Shown here: piece after piece, positions 1 to 6,583 of the stretch
Numbering within the stretch: position 1 is the first letter of the stretch
Layout of the letters: every line of letters begins with the position of its first letter
Assembly (NCBI GenBank): GCA_947624465.1
Contig: CANQKJ010000054.1
Location: forward strand, 1-10,571
DNA length: 10,571 nt
Reading direction: 5' to 3'
Source: an uncultured Oscillospiraceae bacterium
GTDB taxonomy: Bacteria > Bacillota > Clostridia > Oscillospirales > Oscillospiraceae
Notes under the pieces: model-generated
What the model was told of the DNA's origin: nothing
The model's database searches: none
Seen by the model: the letters and a program-made list of their open reading frames with translations, nothing else
Program-made: the position numbers and the translations under genes

Positions 1-2371
1 CTCGGGCAAGTCCTCCCTGGCCCTGGGGGTGCTGTACGCCGAGGGCTCCCGGCGGTATCTGGAGTCCCTGTCCACCTACACCCGGCGGCGGATGACCGGA
101 GCCGCCGCCGCCCAGGTGGACGAGGTGCGGTACATCCCCGCCGCCCTGGCTCTCCACCAGCGTCCCGGGGTCCCCGGCATCCGCAGCACCTTCGGCACCT
201 CCACCGAGCTTCTGAACTCCCTGCGGCTCATGTTCTCAAGGCTGGCCTCCCACCGCTGCCCCAACGGGCACTACGCGCCCCCCACCATGGATGTGGCCGC
301 CGGGCGGGACTTCTTCTGCCCGGTGTGCGGGGAGAAGATCATGGCTCCCGGCGCGGAGGAGCTGGCCTTCAACAGCCAAGGGGCCTGTCCGGTCTGCGAG
401 GGCACCGGCGTGGTGCGCACGGTGGACGAGTCCACCCTGGTGCCCGACGAGTCCCTGACCATCGACCAGGGGGCGGTGCTGCCCTGGCAGACCCTCATGT
501 GGTCGCTGATGAAGGACATCGCCCGGGAGATGGGGGTCCGCACCGACGTGCCTTTCCGGGACCTGACCGAAAAAGAGCGGGACATCGTGTTCCACGGCCC
601 CGCGGTGAAGAAGCATATCATCTACCAGAACAAGACCAGCGGCGCGGCGGGGGACATGGACTTCACCTATTTCAACGCCACCTACACGGTGGAGAACGCC
701 CTCTCCAAGGTCAAGGACGAGAAGGGCATGAAGCGGGTGGAGAAGTTCCTCAAGCAGGATGTGTGCCCCGGCTGCGGCGGCACCCGCCTGTCCGAGGCCG
801 CCCGGGCCCCGCGTCTCCGGGGCGTCTCCCTGGCGGAGGCCTGCGGGATGACCCTCTCCGATCTGATCGGAGGGGTGGATGGCGTGCCCGCCTCCCTGCC
901 GCCGGAGATGCGCCCTATGGCGGAGAGCATCCGCGAGTCCTTCCAGGCCGCCGCCAGGCGGCTGACGGACCTGGGGCTGGGCTATCTGACCCTGGACCGG
1001 GCCTCCTCCACCCTCTCCACCGGGGAGCGGCAGCGGGTCCAGCTCGCCCGGGCGGTGCGCAACCGCACCACCGGCGTCCTCTATGTGCTGGACGAGCCCT
1101 CCATCGGCCTGCACCCCTCCAACCTGGAGGGCCTCACCGGGGTCATGGACGACCTGACCGCCGACGGCAACTCCATCGTGCTGGTGGACCACGACGTGAA
1201 CGTGCTGACCCACGCCGACTGGCTCATCGAGCTGGGGCCGGAGGCCGGGGCGGCAGGCGGGACGATCATCGCCCAAGGCGCCGTGCCGGAGCTGGCCGCC
1301 GACCCCGCGTCGAAGATCGGCCCCTTCCTGGCGGGCGGGGGAGCGAAGCTGCGGCGGCGAGCGGAAAAGGACAGGCTCTTTGAACTGGGGACCGTGGCCC
1401 TGTCCACCGGGGCCATCCACACGGTACGCCCGCTGGAGGTCAAATTTCCCAAGGGGCGGCTGTCGGTGGTCACCGGGGTGTCCGGCTCGGGCAAGACCAC
1501 TCTGGTCCTGGAGAGTCTGGTGCCCGCCCTGGCGGCGGCCGCGGCGGGAAGGCCTCTCCCCGCCCACGTCAAATGGGTGGACGCCCCCGGCATCCGCCAT
1601 GTGAAGCTCATCGACGCCACCCCCATCGGCATCAACATCCGCTCCACCGTGGCCACCTACGCCGACGTACACGACGAGCTGCGCAAGGTCTACGCCCGCA
1701 CCCCGGAGGCCAGGGCTCTGCGGTACAAGGCCGGAGACTTCTCCTACAACACCGGCGCCCTCCGCTGCCCCACCTGCGACGGCACCGGCTCCATCAGCCT
1801 GGATGTGCAGTTCCTGCCCGATGTGGACATCCCCTGCCCCGACTGCGGCGGCTCCCGGTACAGCCGGGCCGCCTTTGAGGTGCGGCGGGAGAACCGGGAC
1901 GGCGAACGGCTGAGCCTCCCGGAGCTGATGGCCATGAGCGTGGACGAGGCCATGGTGGCCTGCGGCGATCTGAAAACGGTGTACGGCCGCCTGGGCGTCC
2001 TTCACGACGTAGGGCTGGGCTACCTCACCCTGGGGGAACAGACCCCCGGCCTCTCCGGCGGAGAGGCCCAGCGGCTGAAGCTGGCCAGCGAGATGGGCCG
2101 GGGCCAGGAGGACTCCCTGTTCGTCTTTGACGAGCCCACCATCGGCCTCCACCCTCTGGACGTGCGGTCCCTGATGACGGTATTCCAGACCCTGATCGAC
2201 AGCGGGGCCACGGTCATCGTCATCGAGCACGATCTGGACGTGATCCGCAGCGCCGACTATGTGGTGGATCTGGGTCCCGGCGGCGGCGAGGAGGGCGGCC
2301 GGATCGTATGCGCCGGCACGCCGGAGGACATCGAGGCCTGCCGGGAGAGCGTCACCGGCCGGTATCTCTGA
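1..2371 (+). CDS. UvrA-family tandem ABC ATPase, UvrA2-like, 5' end cut by window
   Basis: The frame is open from base 2, inside the first Walker A (SGKSSL), so about 40 residues lie upstream; the full protein should be roughly 820 aa against about 940 for housekeeping UvrA. Visible in order: first zinc module CPVC/CPVC (Cys codons 317, 326, 386, 395), an insertion-domain region with CPGC (764-775), first ABC signature LSTGE (1013-1027), Walker B with DEPSIGLH (about 1090-1113), second Walker A GVSGSGKTTL (1475 onward), C-terminal zinc module CPTC/CPDC (1766-1846), LSGGE (2051-2065) and Walker B with DEPTIGLH (2129 onward). Between HRCPNGH and FFCPVCG there are only about 15 residues, where canonical UvrA has a UvrB-binding domain of over 100. 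Known UvrA2 paralogues lack this domain and are linked to damage tolerance or drug resistance; the substrate here is unknown. It probably binds DNA in the cytoplasm. Its C-terminus (TGRYL) is normal. Confidence 0.93.
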   Translation, partial: SGKSSLALGVLYAEGSRRYLESLSTYTRRRMTGAAAAQVDEVRYIPAALALHQRPGVPGIRSTFGTSTELLNSLRLMFSRLASHRCPNGHYAPPTMDVAAGRDFFCPVCGEKIMAPGAEELAFNSQGACPVCEGTGVVRTVDESTLVPDESLTIDQGAVLPWQTLMWSLMKDIAREMGVRTDVPFRDLTEKERDIVFHGPAVKKHIIYQNKTSGAAGDMDFTYFNATYTVENALSKVKDEKGMKRVEKFLKQDVCPGCGGTRLSEAARAPRLRGVSLAEACGMTLSDLIGGVDGVPASLPPEMRPMAESIRESFQAAARRLTDLGLGYLTLDRASSTLSTGERQRVQLARAVRNRTTGVLYVLDEPSIGLHPSNLEGLTGVMDDLTADGNSIVLVDHDVNVLTHADWLIELGPEAGAAGGTIIAQGAVPELAADPASKIGPFLAGGGAKLRRRAEKDRLFELGTVALSTGAIHTVRPLEVKFPKGRLSVVTGVSGSGKTTLVLESLVPALAAAAAGRPLPAHVKWVDAPGIRHVKLIDATPIGINIRSTVATYADVHDELRKVYARTPEARALRYKAGDFSYNTGALRCPTCDGTGSISLDVQFLPDVDIPCPDCGGSRYSRAAFEVRRENRDGERLSLPELMAMSVDEAMVACGDLKTVYGRLGVLHDVGLGYLTLGEQTPGLSGGEAQRLKLASEMGRGQEDSLFVFDEPTIGLHPLDVRSLMTVFQTLIDSGATVIVIEHDLDVIRSADYVVDLGPGGGEEGGRIVCAGTPEDIEACRESVTGRYL

Positions 2372-2378
2372 TAAGCGG

Positions 2379-2411
2379 CAGGAGGGCAGAGCCAAAGGCT
2401 CTGCCCTCCTG
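2379..2411 (+). terminator. Rho-independent terminator between convergent genes
   Basis: The arms 2379-2393 and 2397-2411 are perfect reverse complements (15 bp, GC-rich) around an AAA loop. On the plus strand the hairpin starts 7 bases after the UvrA-like stop and is followed by TTTGTGTTC, a short imperfect T-tract. On the minus strand it lies about 20 bases past the solute-binding gene stop but has no good T-tract, so it probably ends the UvrA-like transcript and may partly block readthrough from the other side. Confidence 0.85.
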
Positions 2412-2431
2412 TTTGTGTTCATATCCCGGTC

Positions 2432-2758
2432 TCAGGACAGGCGCAGGGCGTCCATCATCTCCACGCAGCCCTTCACGTCGGTCTCGCCGCGGAACAGGCT
2501 GTTCAGGGCGGTCATAACGTCGTATTCGCTGTACCCCACGACCCGGGTAACAGCGGTGGACACCCGCTCCTTTGCCGCGATGGAGGCGGCGGCGTCGATG
2601 ACCATCCGGGACTGGATATTGGTGGTCTGGCCCTTGAAGCAGCTCACCGTGGAGATGCCGTCAAAGGCGGCGTTGTAATTCTCCGGCCGGGCGCAGAAAG
2701 CCAGGAAGTCCAGGGCGGCGTCCACCTGGTCCCCATTCCTGGTCCACCTGGTCCCCAT
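2432..2758 (-). pseudogene. Out-of-frame C-terminal part of the solute-binding lipoprotein
   Basis: This frame reads on from the duplicated 22-bp segment and encodes the rest of the solute-binding protein: VDAALDFLAF, then CARPENYNAAFDG, ending MMDALRLS before a TGA at 2432-2434. The pattern (conserved VDAALDFL.F..PE followed by a helical C-terminus) is typical of family 1 extracellular solute-binding proteins. Removing one 22-bp copy joins it exactly to the upstream part and gives one frame of 1245 bp, 414 aa. It has no ribosome binding site of its own; the in-frame ATG at 2758 lies inside the duplicated unit. Without a frameshift these last 95 or so residues are not made, so I treat this stretch as a dead remnant, unless the duplication is variable in the population or an assembly error. 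Confidence 0.85.
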
Positions 2759-3698
2759 TCCTGTTGACCATCATCATGTTCAGGTTGCCGCCCTCATAGG
2801 TGCCGCCCTCCACCGTGTCCATAAACACGGGCATCAGGGCGAAATCGTCCACCGTGTACTTCCCGCCCTGCTCCAGGTCGGTGTAGAACCAGGTGTCCCA
2901 GATGAAGGTCATCACCGCCCTGCCGTCCGCCAGGGCGGGGCTGATCTCCGACCAGCCGGTCTCCAGGTAGTCCGGGCCGAACCAGCCCCGCTTGGCGGCA
3001 TTGGCGATCCATTCCACCATATTTGTCACCGCCGGGATATCGGCGTAGCGGACCTCGCCGCTGTTCAGCCTCTCCAGCAGGTCCGGATCGTCGGCGAAGA
3101 TGGGGTCCAGGCCGAACTGCGCCATCCAGGCGCAGCCGTCGGCGGGCCAGCAGACGGGCGTATAGCCGATCTCTGTCAGGGCCTGGCAGAGGGTGTCGAA
3201 CTCCGCCTGGGTGGCGGCCGCCTTCAGCCCCAGGCTGTCCAGCAGGGTCTTGTTGTAATAGCACCCGGACACGGAACTCTCCCAGAAGGGCAGACCCAGC
3301 AGATCGCCGTCGCCGTCCGTGCAGTAGGCCCGGGCGCTGTCGGTCAGGTCGTCCACCCACTCCTGGTCGTTGAGGTACCGGAAGTCGGCGGCCACGTCAA
3401 AGCGGTTCAGGTCCGCGTTGTAGAAGTGCATGAGCACGTCCGGGCCCTTCCCCTCCCCGAACAGCCGGACGGCCTCCGTCTCGAACTCGCTGTCCTCGGG
3501 GGCGATGAGTTTTATCCGGTTCCCGGTCGCCGCCTCGTACCGCTCAAAGATGCGGGTCATATAGGGCTTCTCCACGTCGCTTCGCTTCCCCATGACGGTC
3601 AGGGTGATATGCCCGTCTCCCGGCCTCTGTCCCACGCAGGAGGTGAGCAGCAGCGCAAAAACCAGCGCCAGCAGGGGGAGCAGGGGGCGCTTTCTCAT
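2661..3698 (-). CDS. ABC-type extracellular solute-binding lipoprotein, truncated by frameshift
   Basis: The 345-aa product starts with a lipoprotein signal: MRKR, a hydrophobic stretch, then the lipobox LLTSC with Cys21, so it should be anchored on the outer face of the membrane. Residues 25-319 resemble family 1 (sugar-type) solute-binding proteins: an early beta strand ITLTVMGK, PDVLMHFYNADL, a GLPFWESSVSGCYYNKTLL segment with the usual YYNK motif, and GRAVMTFIWDTW. Residues 320-345 are nonsense caused by the 22-bp duplication; the ancestral protein was 414 aa. Start choice: AAGGAGG (3708-3714) lies 9 bases upstream, and the ATG overlaps the kinase TGA as ATGA (3695-3698), so translation is coupled to the kinase. 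No permease or ATPase genes are nearby, which suggests a ligand-capturing partner of the kinase rather than an importer subunit (inference). Without the last 95 residues the fold is probably incomplete. Confidence 0.88.
   Translation of the reverse strand: MRKRPLLPLLALVFALLLTSCVGQRPGDGHITLTVMGKRSDVEKPYMTRIFERYEAATGNRIKLIAPEDSEFETEAVRLFGEGKGPDVLMHFYNADLNRFDVAADFRYLNDQEWVDDLTDSARAYCTDGDGDLLGLPFWESSVSGCYYNKTLLDSLGLKAAATQAEFDTLCQALTEIGYTPVCWPADGCAWMAQFGLDPIFADDPDLLERLNSGEVRYADIPAVTNMVEWIANAAKRGWFGPDYLETGWSEISPALADGRAVMTFIWDTWFYTDLEQGGKYTVDDFALMPVFMDTVEGGTYEGGNLNMMMVNRNGDQVDQEWGPGGRRPGLPGFLRPAGELQRRL
2720..2763. repeat. Perfect 22-bp tandem duplication that breaks the solute-binding gene
   Basis: Bases 2720-2741 and 2742-2763 are identical 22-mers, head to tail (plus-strand unit begins GTCCACCTGG and ends CATTCCTG). 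Because 22 is not a multiple of 3, the second copy shifts the minus-strand frame. Translation of the junction shows the same peptide run, NRNGDQVD, in both frames. A single copy restores a sensible solute-binding protein, so the one-copy form is clearly ancestral. Confidence 0.95.
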
Positions 3699-6271
3699 GT
3701 GGGGTCTCCTCCTTCCTCCGGGTGGGGAGCGTCTGGGCCGGGGGCCCTTTTCAGGAGGCGGCCCACCAGCTCCCGCATGGTGTCCATATCCACGGGCTTG
3801 GCGAGATGGCCGTCCATCCCGGCGTCCAGGGCGCTCTTCACGTCCTCGGCAAAGGTGTTGGCGGTCATGGCCACGATGGGGATGGTCTTCGCCTCGGGGT
3901 GGCCGGAGGCGCGGATGGCGCGGGTGGCCTCATAGCCGTTCATCACCGGCATCTGTACGTCCATGAGGATCAGGTCATAGCGGCCGGGCGCCGCGCTCTC
4001 GAACATCTCCAGCGCCTCCCTGCCGTTGGAGGCCAGCTCGCAGCGGGCCCCCTCCATATCCAGCAGCTCGGTGAGGATCTCGGCGTTGAGCTCGTTGTCC
4101 TCCGCCACCAGGAACAGGCGGCCCTCCATCACGGCCCCGGTCCCGGCGGCGGGCAGGGCGCTCTCTCCGCCGTGTCCGGCTTCCTTCGGCTCCTCCTGCG
4201 CCGGCAGGGCGAAGGACAGCTCCACCGTAAAGGTGCTGCCCTCCCCCGGCGCGCTCTCCACATGGATGATGCCCCCCATCAGGTCCACCAGGTTCTTGGT
4301 GATGGCCATGCCCAGGCCGGTGCCCTGGATCTTGTTGGTCACCGAGTTGATCTCCCGGCTGAAGGGGGCGAACACGTGCTGCTGGAACTCCTCGCTCATG
4401 CCGATGCCGTCGTCCCGGACCGTAAAGCGCAGCTTGGCGTACTGGGGGGCGCTGCCGGGCAGGCCCTCCACCAGGAACTGGATGTGCCCGCCCTCGGGGG
4501 TGTATTTGATGGCGTTGGAAAGCAGGTTGATGAGGATCTGGTTCAGCCGGAGCTTGTCGCCCATCAGCCGCTCCGGGGGCTCCCCCTCCAGCCGGACGGT
4601 GAAGCTCTGATCCTTGGCCTTCGCCTGGGGCCGCAGGATGATGTCCAGCTCCTCCAGCAGCTCGGGCAGGCTGAACTGCTCCACGTTCAGGGAGGTCTTG
4701 CCGCTCTCGATCTTGCTCATGTCCAGCACGTCGTTGATCAGGGAGAGCAGATGGCGGCTGGAGGCGGTGATCTTCCGGGCGTGTTCCCGGACCCTGTCGG
4801 GCCGGTCCGCGTCCCTTTCCAGGAGGACGGCGAAGCCCACGATGGCGTTCATGGGGGTGCGGATGTCGTGGGACATATTGGACAGGAAATTGCTCTTGGC
4901 CTCGTTGGCGCTGCGGGCGGCGTCCAGGGCCTCCTGGAGCTTCTGGTTCATCTGCCGCTCCAGGGTGCGGTCGGACAGCACCACGATGAACTTCTCCACC
5001 TGCCGGATGCTCATGCGGTACACCGTCATCCGGTACCAGCGGCGCTCCCCGGTGGTCTGGTGCATATACTCGCACTCCCGGTACATACTCCCCCCCAGAG
5101 GGATGGCGTCCAGTTCGTCCTTGGGGATCACCACATCGTAGTCCACGGCGCACTTCTCCATCGCCCGGATATCCTTCCGGGCCTCCTTCAGCGGGATGCC
5201 CAGCAGCCGTTCGATGTTGGGGCTGACGTATTCCGCCCGTTTCCTCTCCTTGTCCAGCATGAGGAAGATGTCGTCCACGTTGTTGGACAGCACGTCGAAC
5301 ATGAGCTCCCGGTATTCCAGCTCCGTCCGGCTCCGGCGGGACTGGCTGCGGCCCCGCAGGATCAGCAGGGTGACCACCACCGCCCCCACCAGCAGGAAAA
5401 TGGCGGCCAGACCGTAGCTGGTGATCTTCTGTACCGACAAAAACCCGGCGCTCACCGCGCTCCGGGGCACCGCGCTGAGCAGGATGTAGCCCTGGTAGCC
5501 CACCGGCTGATACAGGATGCAGAAGCTCTCCCCGCCGATCCTGCACTGGAGCAGCCCGGAGACGCCGCTCTCCCAGTCGCGCTGGATCTTTGCCAGCTCC
5601 TCCTCGTCCAGGTCGGAGGCGGCCCGGAGATAGACCAGGTAGTTGGCGAACACATTGCCGCCGGTCTGGGTGGAGAGAAGCACTTCGCCGCCGCTGGCGA
5701 TGACGAAGCACCTGGCCTTCCCCGAAAAGGCGTCCACCTTCAGGGAGGCGGCCAGGTCCGCGTTGGTGTAGCTGACCGCCACCGCATCATAGGCGAAGCC
5801 GCCGTACTCCCCCGGGTCCACCGGCGCGGCGAAGACGGTGACCTCCTGCCCGTCGGGCTGGGTCTCCCCCGCCATCACCCGCCCGCCGCGGGCAAGGTCC
5901 TCCCGGACGCCCTCCAGCGCCATGGTCCCCCGGCCGCCGTCCAGCGTCATGCAGGAGCCGTCCAGGGAGAGGAGATAGAATTGGGAAAAGCCCCAGTAGC
6001 TCCGCTCCTCCTCCATAAAGGCCGCAGCCCCGCCGCCGTCCTCCGTCCGGGCAAGGCGGTCCCCCCAGTCCCGCAGAAGGCCCCAGTTCCGCTGCACAAA
6101 GGCGCCGAAAGTCCGGTTCACCTGGCCGTAGATCTCCTCCAGGTGGCCGGTGCTGTCCTCGTAGATGCGCTGGGAGATGAAATTGAAATAGACGGCGCCG
6201 ATGACCGCCACGGCGGCCGCCGCGGCGCAGATCAGTATCGCTGCAAGCAGCCTGACAGACCGTTTTTTCAT
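3695..6271 (-). CDS. Hybrid sensor histidine kinase / response regulator
   Basis: The 858-aa protein has a membrane segment at about residues 8-30, an extracellular region (31-283) likely of the Cache type, a second membrane segment (284-306), a PAS-like domain (about 322-437, ending in FIVVLSDRT), a short coiled linker, HisKA with SHDIRTPMNAIVGF (phospho-acceptor His468), HATPase with N-box NLLSNAIKY (N586), G1 DDGIGM (620-625) and G2 GTGLGM (650-655), then a REC domain with AEDN (723-726), phospho-acceptor Asp771 in LILMDVQMP and Lys825 in AKPVD. It has no HPt domain, so output needs a separate one; such a protein is encoded on the other strand nearby (8642-8998). AGGAGG (6278-6283) lies 6 bases before the ATG. 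The gene ends with an ATGA overlap into the solute-binding gene. All catalytic motifs are intact; the ligand is unknown. Confidence 0.95.
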   Translation of the reverse strand: MKKRSVRLLAAILICAAAAAVAVIGAVYFNFISQRIYEDSTGHLEEIYGQVNRTFGAFVQRNWGLLRDWGDRLARTEDGGGAAAFMEEERSYWGFSQFYLLSLDGSCMTLDGGRGTMALEGVREDLARGGRVMAGETQPDGQEVTVFAAPVDPGEYGGFAYDAVAVSYTNADLAASLKVDAFSGKARCFVIASGGEVLLSTQTGGNVFANYLVYLRAASDLDEEELAKIQRDWESGVSGLLQCRIGGESFCILYQPVGYQGYILLSAVPRSAVSAGFLSVQKITSYGLAAIFLLVGAVVVTLLILRGRSQSRRSRTELEYRELMFDVLSNNVDDIFLMLDKERKRAEYVSPNIERLLGIPLKEARKDIRAMEKCAVDYDVVIPKDELDAIPLGGSMYRECEYMHQTTGERRWYRMTVYRMSIRQVEKFIVVLSDRTLERQMNQKLQEALDAARSANEAKSNFLSNMSHDIRTPMNAIVGFAVLLERDADRPDRVREHARKITASSRHLLSLINDVLDMSKIESGKTSLNVEQFSLPELLEELDIILRPQAKAKDQSFTVRLEGEPPERLMGDKLRLNQILINLLSNAIKYTPEGGHIQFLVEGLPGSAPQYAKLRFTVRDDGIGMSEEFQQHVFAPFSREINSVTNKIQGTGLGMAITKNLVDLMGGIIHVESAPGEGSTFTVELSFALPAQEEPKEAGHGGESALPAAGTGAVMEGRLFLVAEDNELNAEILTELLDMEGARCELASNGREALEMFESAAPGRYDLILMDVQMPVMNGYEATRAIRASGHPEAKTIPIVAMTANTFAEDVKSALDAGMDGHLAKPVDMDTMRELVGRLLKRAPGPDAPHPEEGGDPT
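4841..4880 (-). repeat. Left arm of a 40-bp inverted repeat in the kinase H-box
   Basis: These 40 bases are the exact reverse complement of 10083-10122. Both encode the N-M-S-H-D-I-R-T-P-M-N-A-I core of HisKA in the two divergent kinases. The identity includes every synonymous position over 13 codons; the bases on either side differ. Confidence 0.9.
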
Positions 6272-6310
6272 ATTTCCCCTCCTCTGCGCGGGCCCGCAGC
6301 CTTTTTTGTT

Positions 6311-6339
6311 ATTTTATCACGGGACCGCTGGAAAATCAA
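6311..6339 (-). promoter_or_regulatory. Candidate sigma-A promoter for the hybrid kinase operon
   Basis: Read on the minus strand: -35 TTGATT (6339-6334), a 17-base spacer and -10 TAAAAT (6316-6311). The -10 matches consensus at 5 of 6 positions, the -35 at 4 of 6. Predicted transcription starts near 6304, giving a leader of about 33 bases that includes the AGGAGG site. It stands out as an AT-rich island in GC-rich surroundings. Confidence 0.6.
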
Positions 6340-6483
6340 TCACAGCTTCGATTTTGCGCCTCTAAAACCCTGAGGATGCCAAAAGGTCCCTTTCCGGCGC
6401 GTCGATCCGGCGCGGTCTCATGTCGATCGGGGGCGGTCCGCCTGTCCCCTGCGAGACCGGACGGACCGCGGGAGGCACATTTC

Positions 6484-6495
6484 CGCTTGCAAGCG
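6484..6495. repeat. 12-bp perfect palindrome over the -35 box, possible operator
   Basis: CGCTTGCAAGCG is its own reverse complement and contains the plus-strand -35 hexamer TTGCAA. It sits inside a looser dyad, TTTCCG (6480-6485) with CGGAAA (6498-6503). A dimeric repressor bound here would cover the -35 element. No regulator has been identified, so the operator role is inference. Confidence 0.45.
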
Positions 6496-6515
6496 CCCGG
6501 AAAGCGTGATATGAT
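6487..6515 (+). promoter_or_regulatory. Candidate sigma-A promoter for the c-di-GMP regulator operon
   Basis: The -35 TTGCAA (6487-6492; 4 of 6), a 17-base spacer and -10 TATGAT (6510-6515; 5 of 6) are well placed. Transcription would start near 6522 and give a leader of about 60 bases. The downstream AT-rich repeat could supply alternative -10 sequences, so the exact start is uncertain. Confidence 0.6.
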
Positions 6516-6518
6516 ACT

Positions 6519-6539
6519 TTATATTTTATATTTTATGTT
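6519..6539 (+). repeat. Three tandem AT-only or AT-rich heptamers just after the -10 box
   Basis: Units TTATATT (6519-6525), TTATATT (6526-6532) and TTATGTT (6533-6539; one mismatch) lie directly downstream of the -10 hexamer, in otherwise very GC-rich DNA. They would ease promoter melting, may hold extra -10 sequences, and could change copy number by slippage. Confidence 0.6.
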
Positions 6540-6583
6540 ATGCGGAGGTTTCGCCGCCTTCCTTCTGAAAGGATCACGTGCCT

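Larger units (their letters stand above)
6272..6583. other. 312-bp divergent intergenic region
   Basis: This gap separates the minus-strand kinase operon from the plus-strand regulator operon. It holds one candidate promoter per direction and, between them (about 6394-6480), a GC-rich block. The block has direct repeats CCGGCGCG (6394-6401, 6407-6414), a ten-base near-repeat GTCGATC(C/G)GG (6401-6410, 6422-6431; 21 bases apart, two helical turns) and an 8-bp inverted repeat GCGGTCCG/CGGACCGC (6433-6440, 6462-6469). A second possible pairing is GGTCTC/GAGACC (6414-6419, 6453-6458). These could be binding sites for a shared regulator. I see no credible coding sequence and no c-di-GMP riboswitch core. 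Confidence 0.6.

Noticed and set aside
236..2422. A 728-codon open frame on the minus strand opposite the UvrA-like gene
   Set aside because: It is rich in G, H, P, Q and V with no recognisable domain, and the opposite strand has unmistakable UvrA motifs. It is a codon-bias shadow.
2720..2763. CRISPR or mobile-element target-site repeat
   Set aside because: There are only two copies with no spacer and nothing inserted between them; it is a simple tandem duplication inside a gene.
3722..6373. An 883-codon plus-strand open frame opposite the hybrid kinase
   Set aside because: Low-complexity G/L/H/Q composition, no domain, and it crosses the kinase promoter. The kinase on the other strand explains the stretch.
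6516..6583. A c-di-GMP riboswitch in the leader of the regulator operon
   Set aside because: The short AT-rich leader has none of the conserved GEMM core segments or stems. Only a small hairpin, TCCTT/AAGGA, near the Shine-Dalgarno is visible and it is weak.
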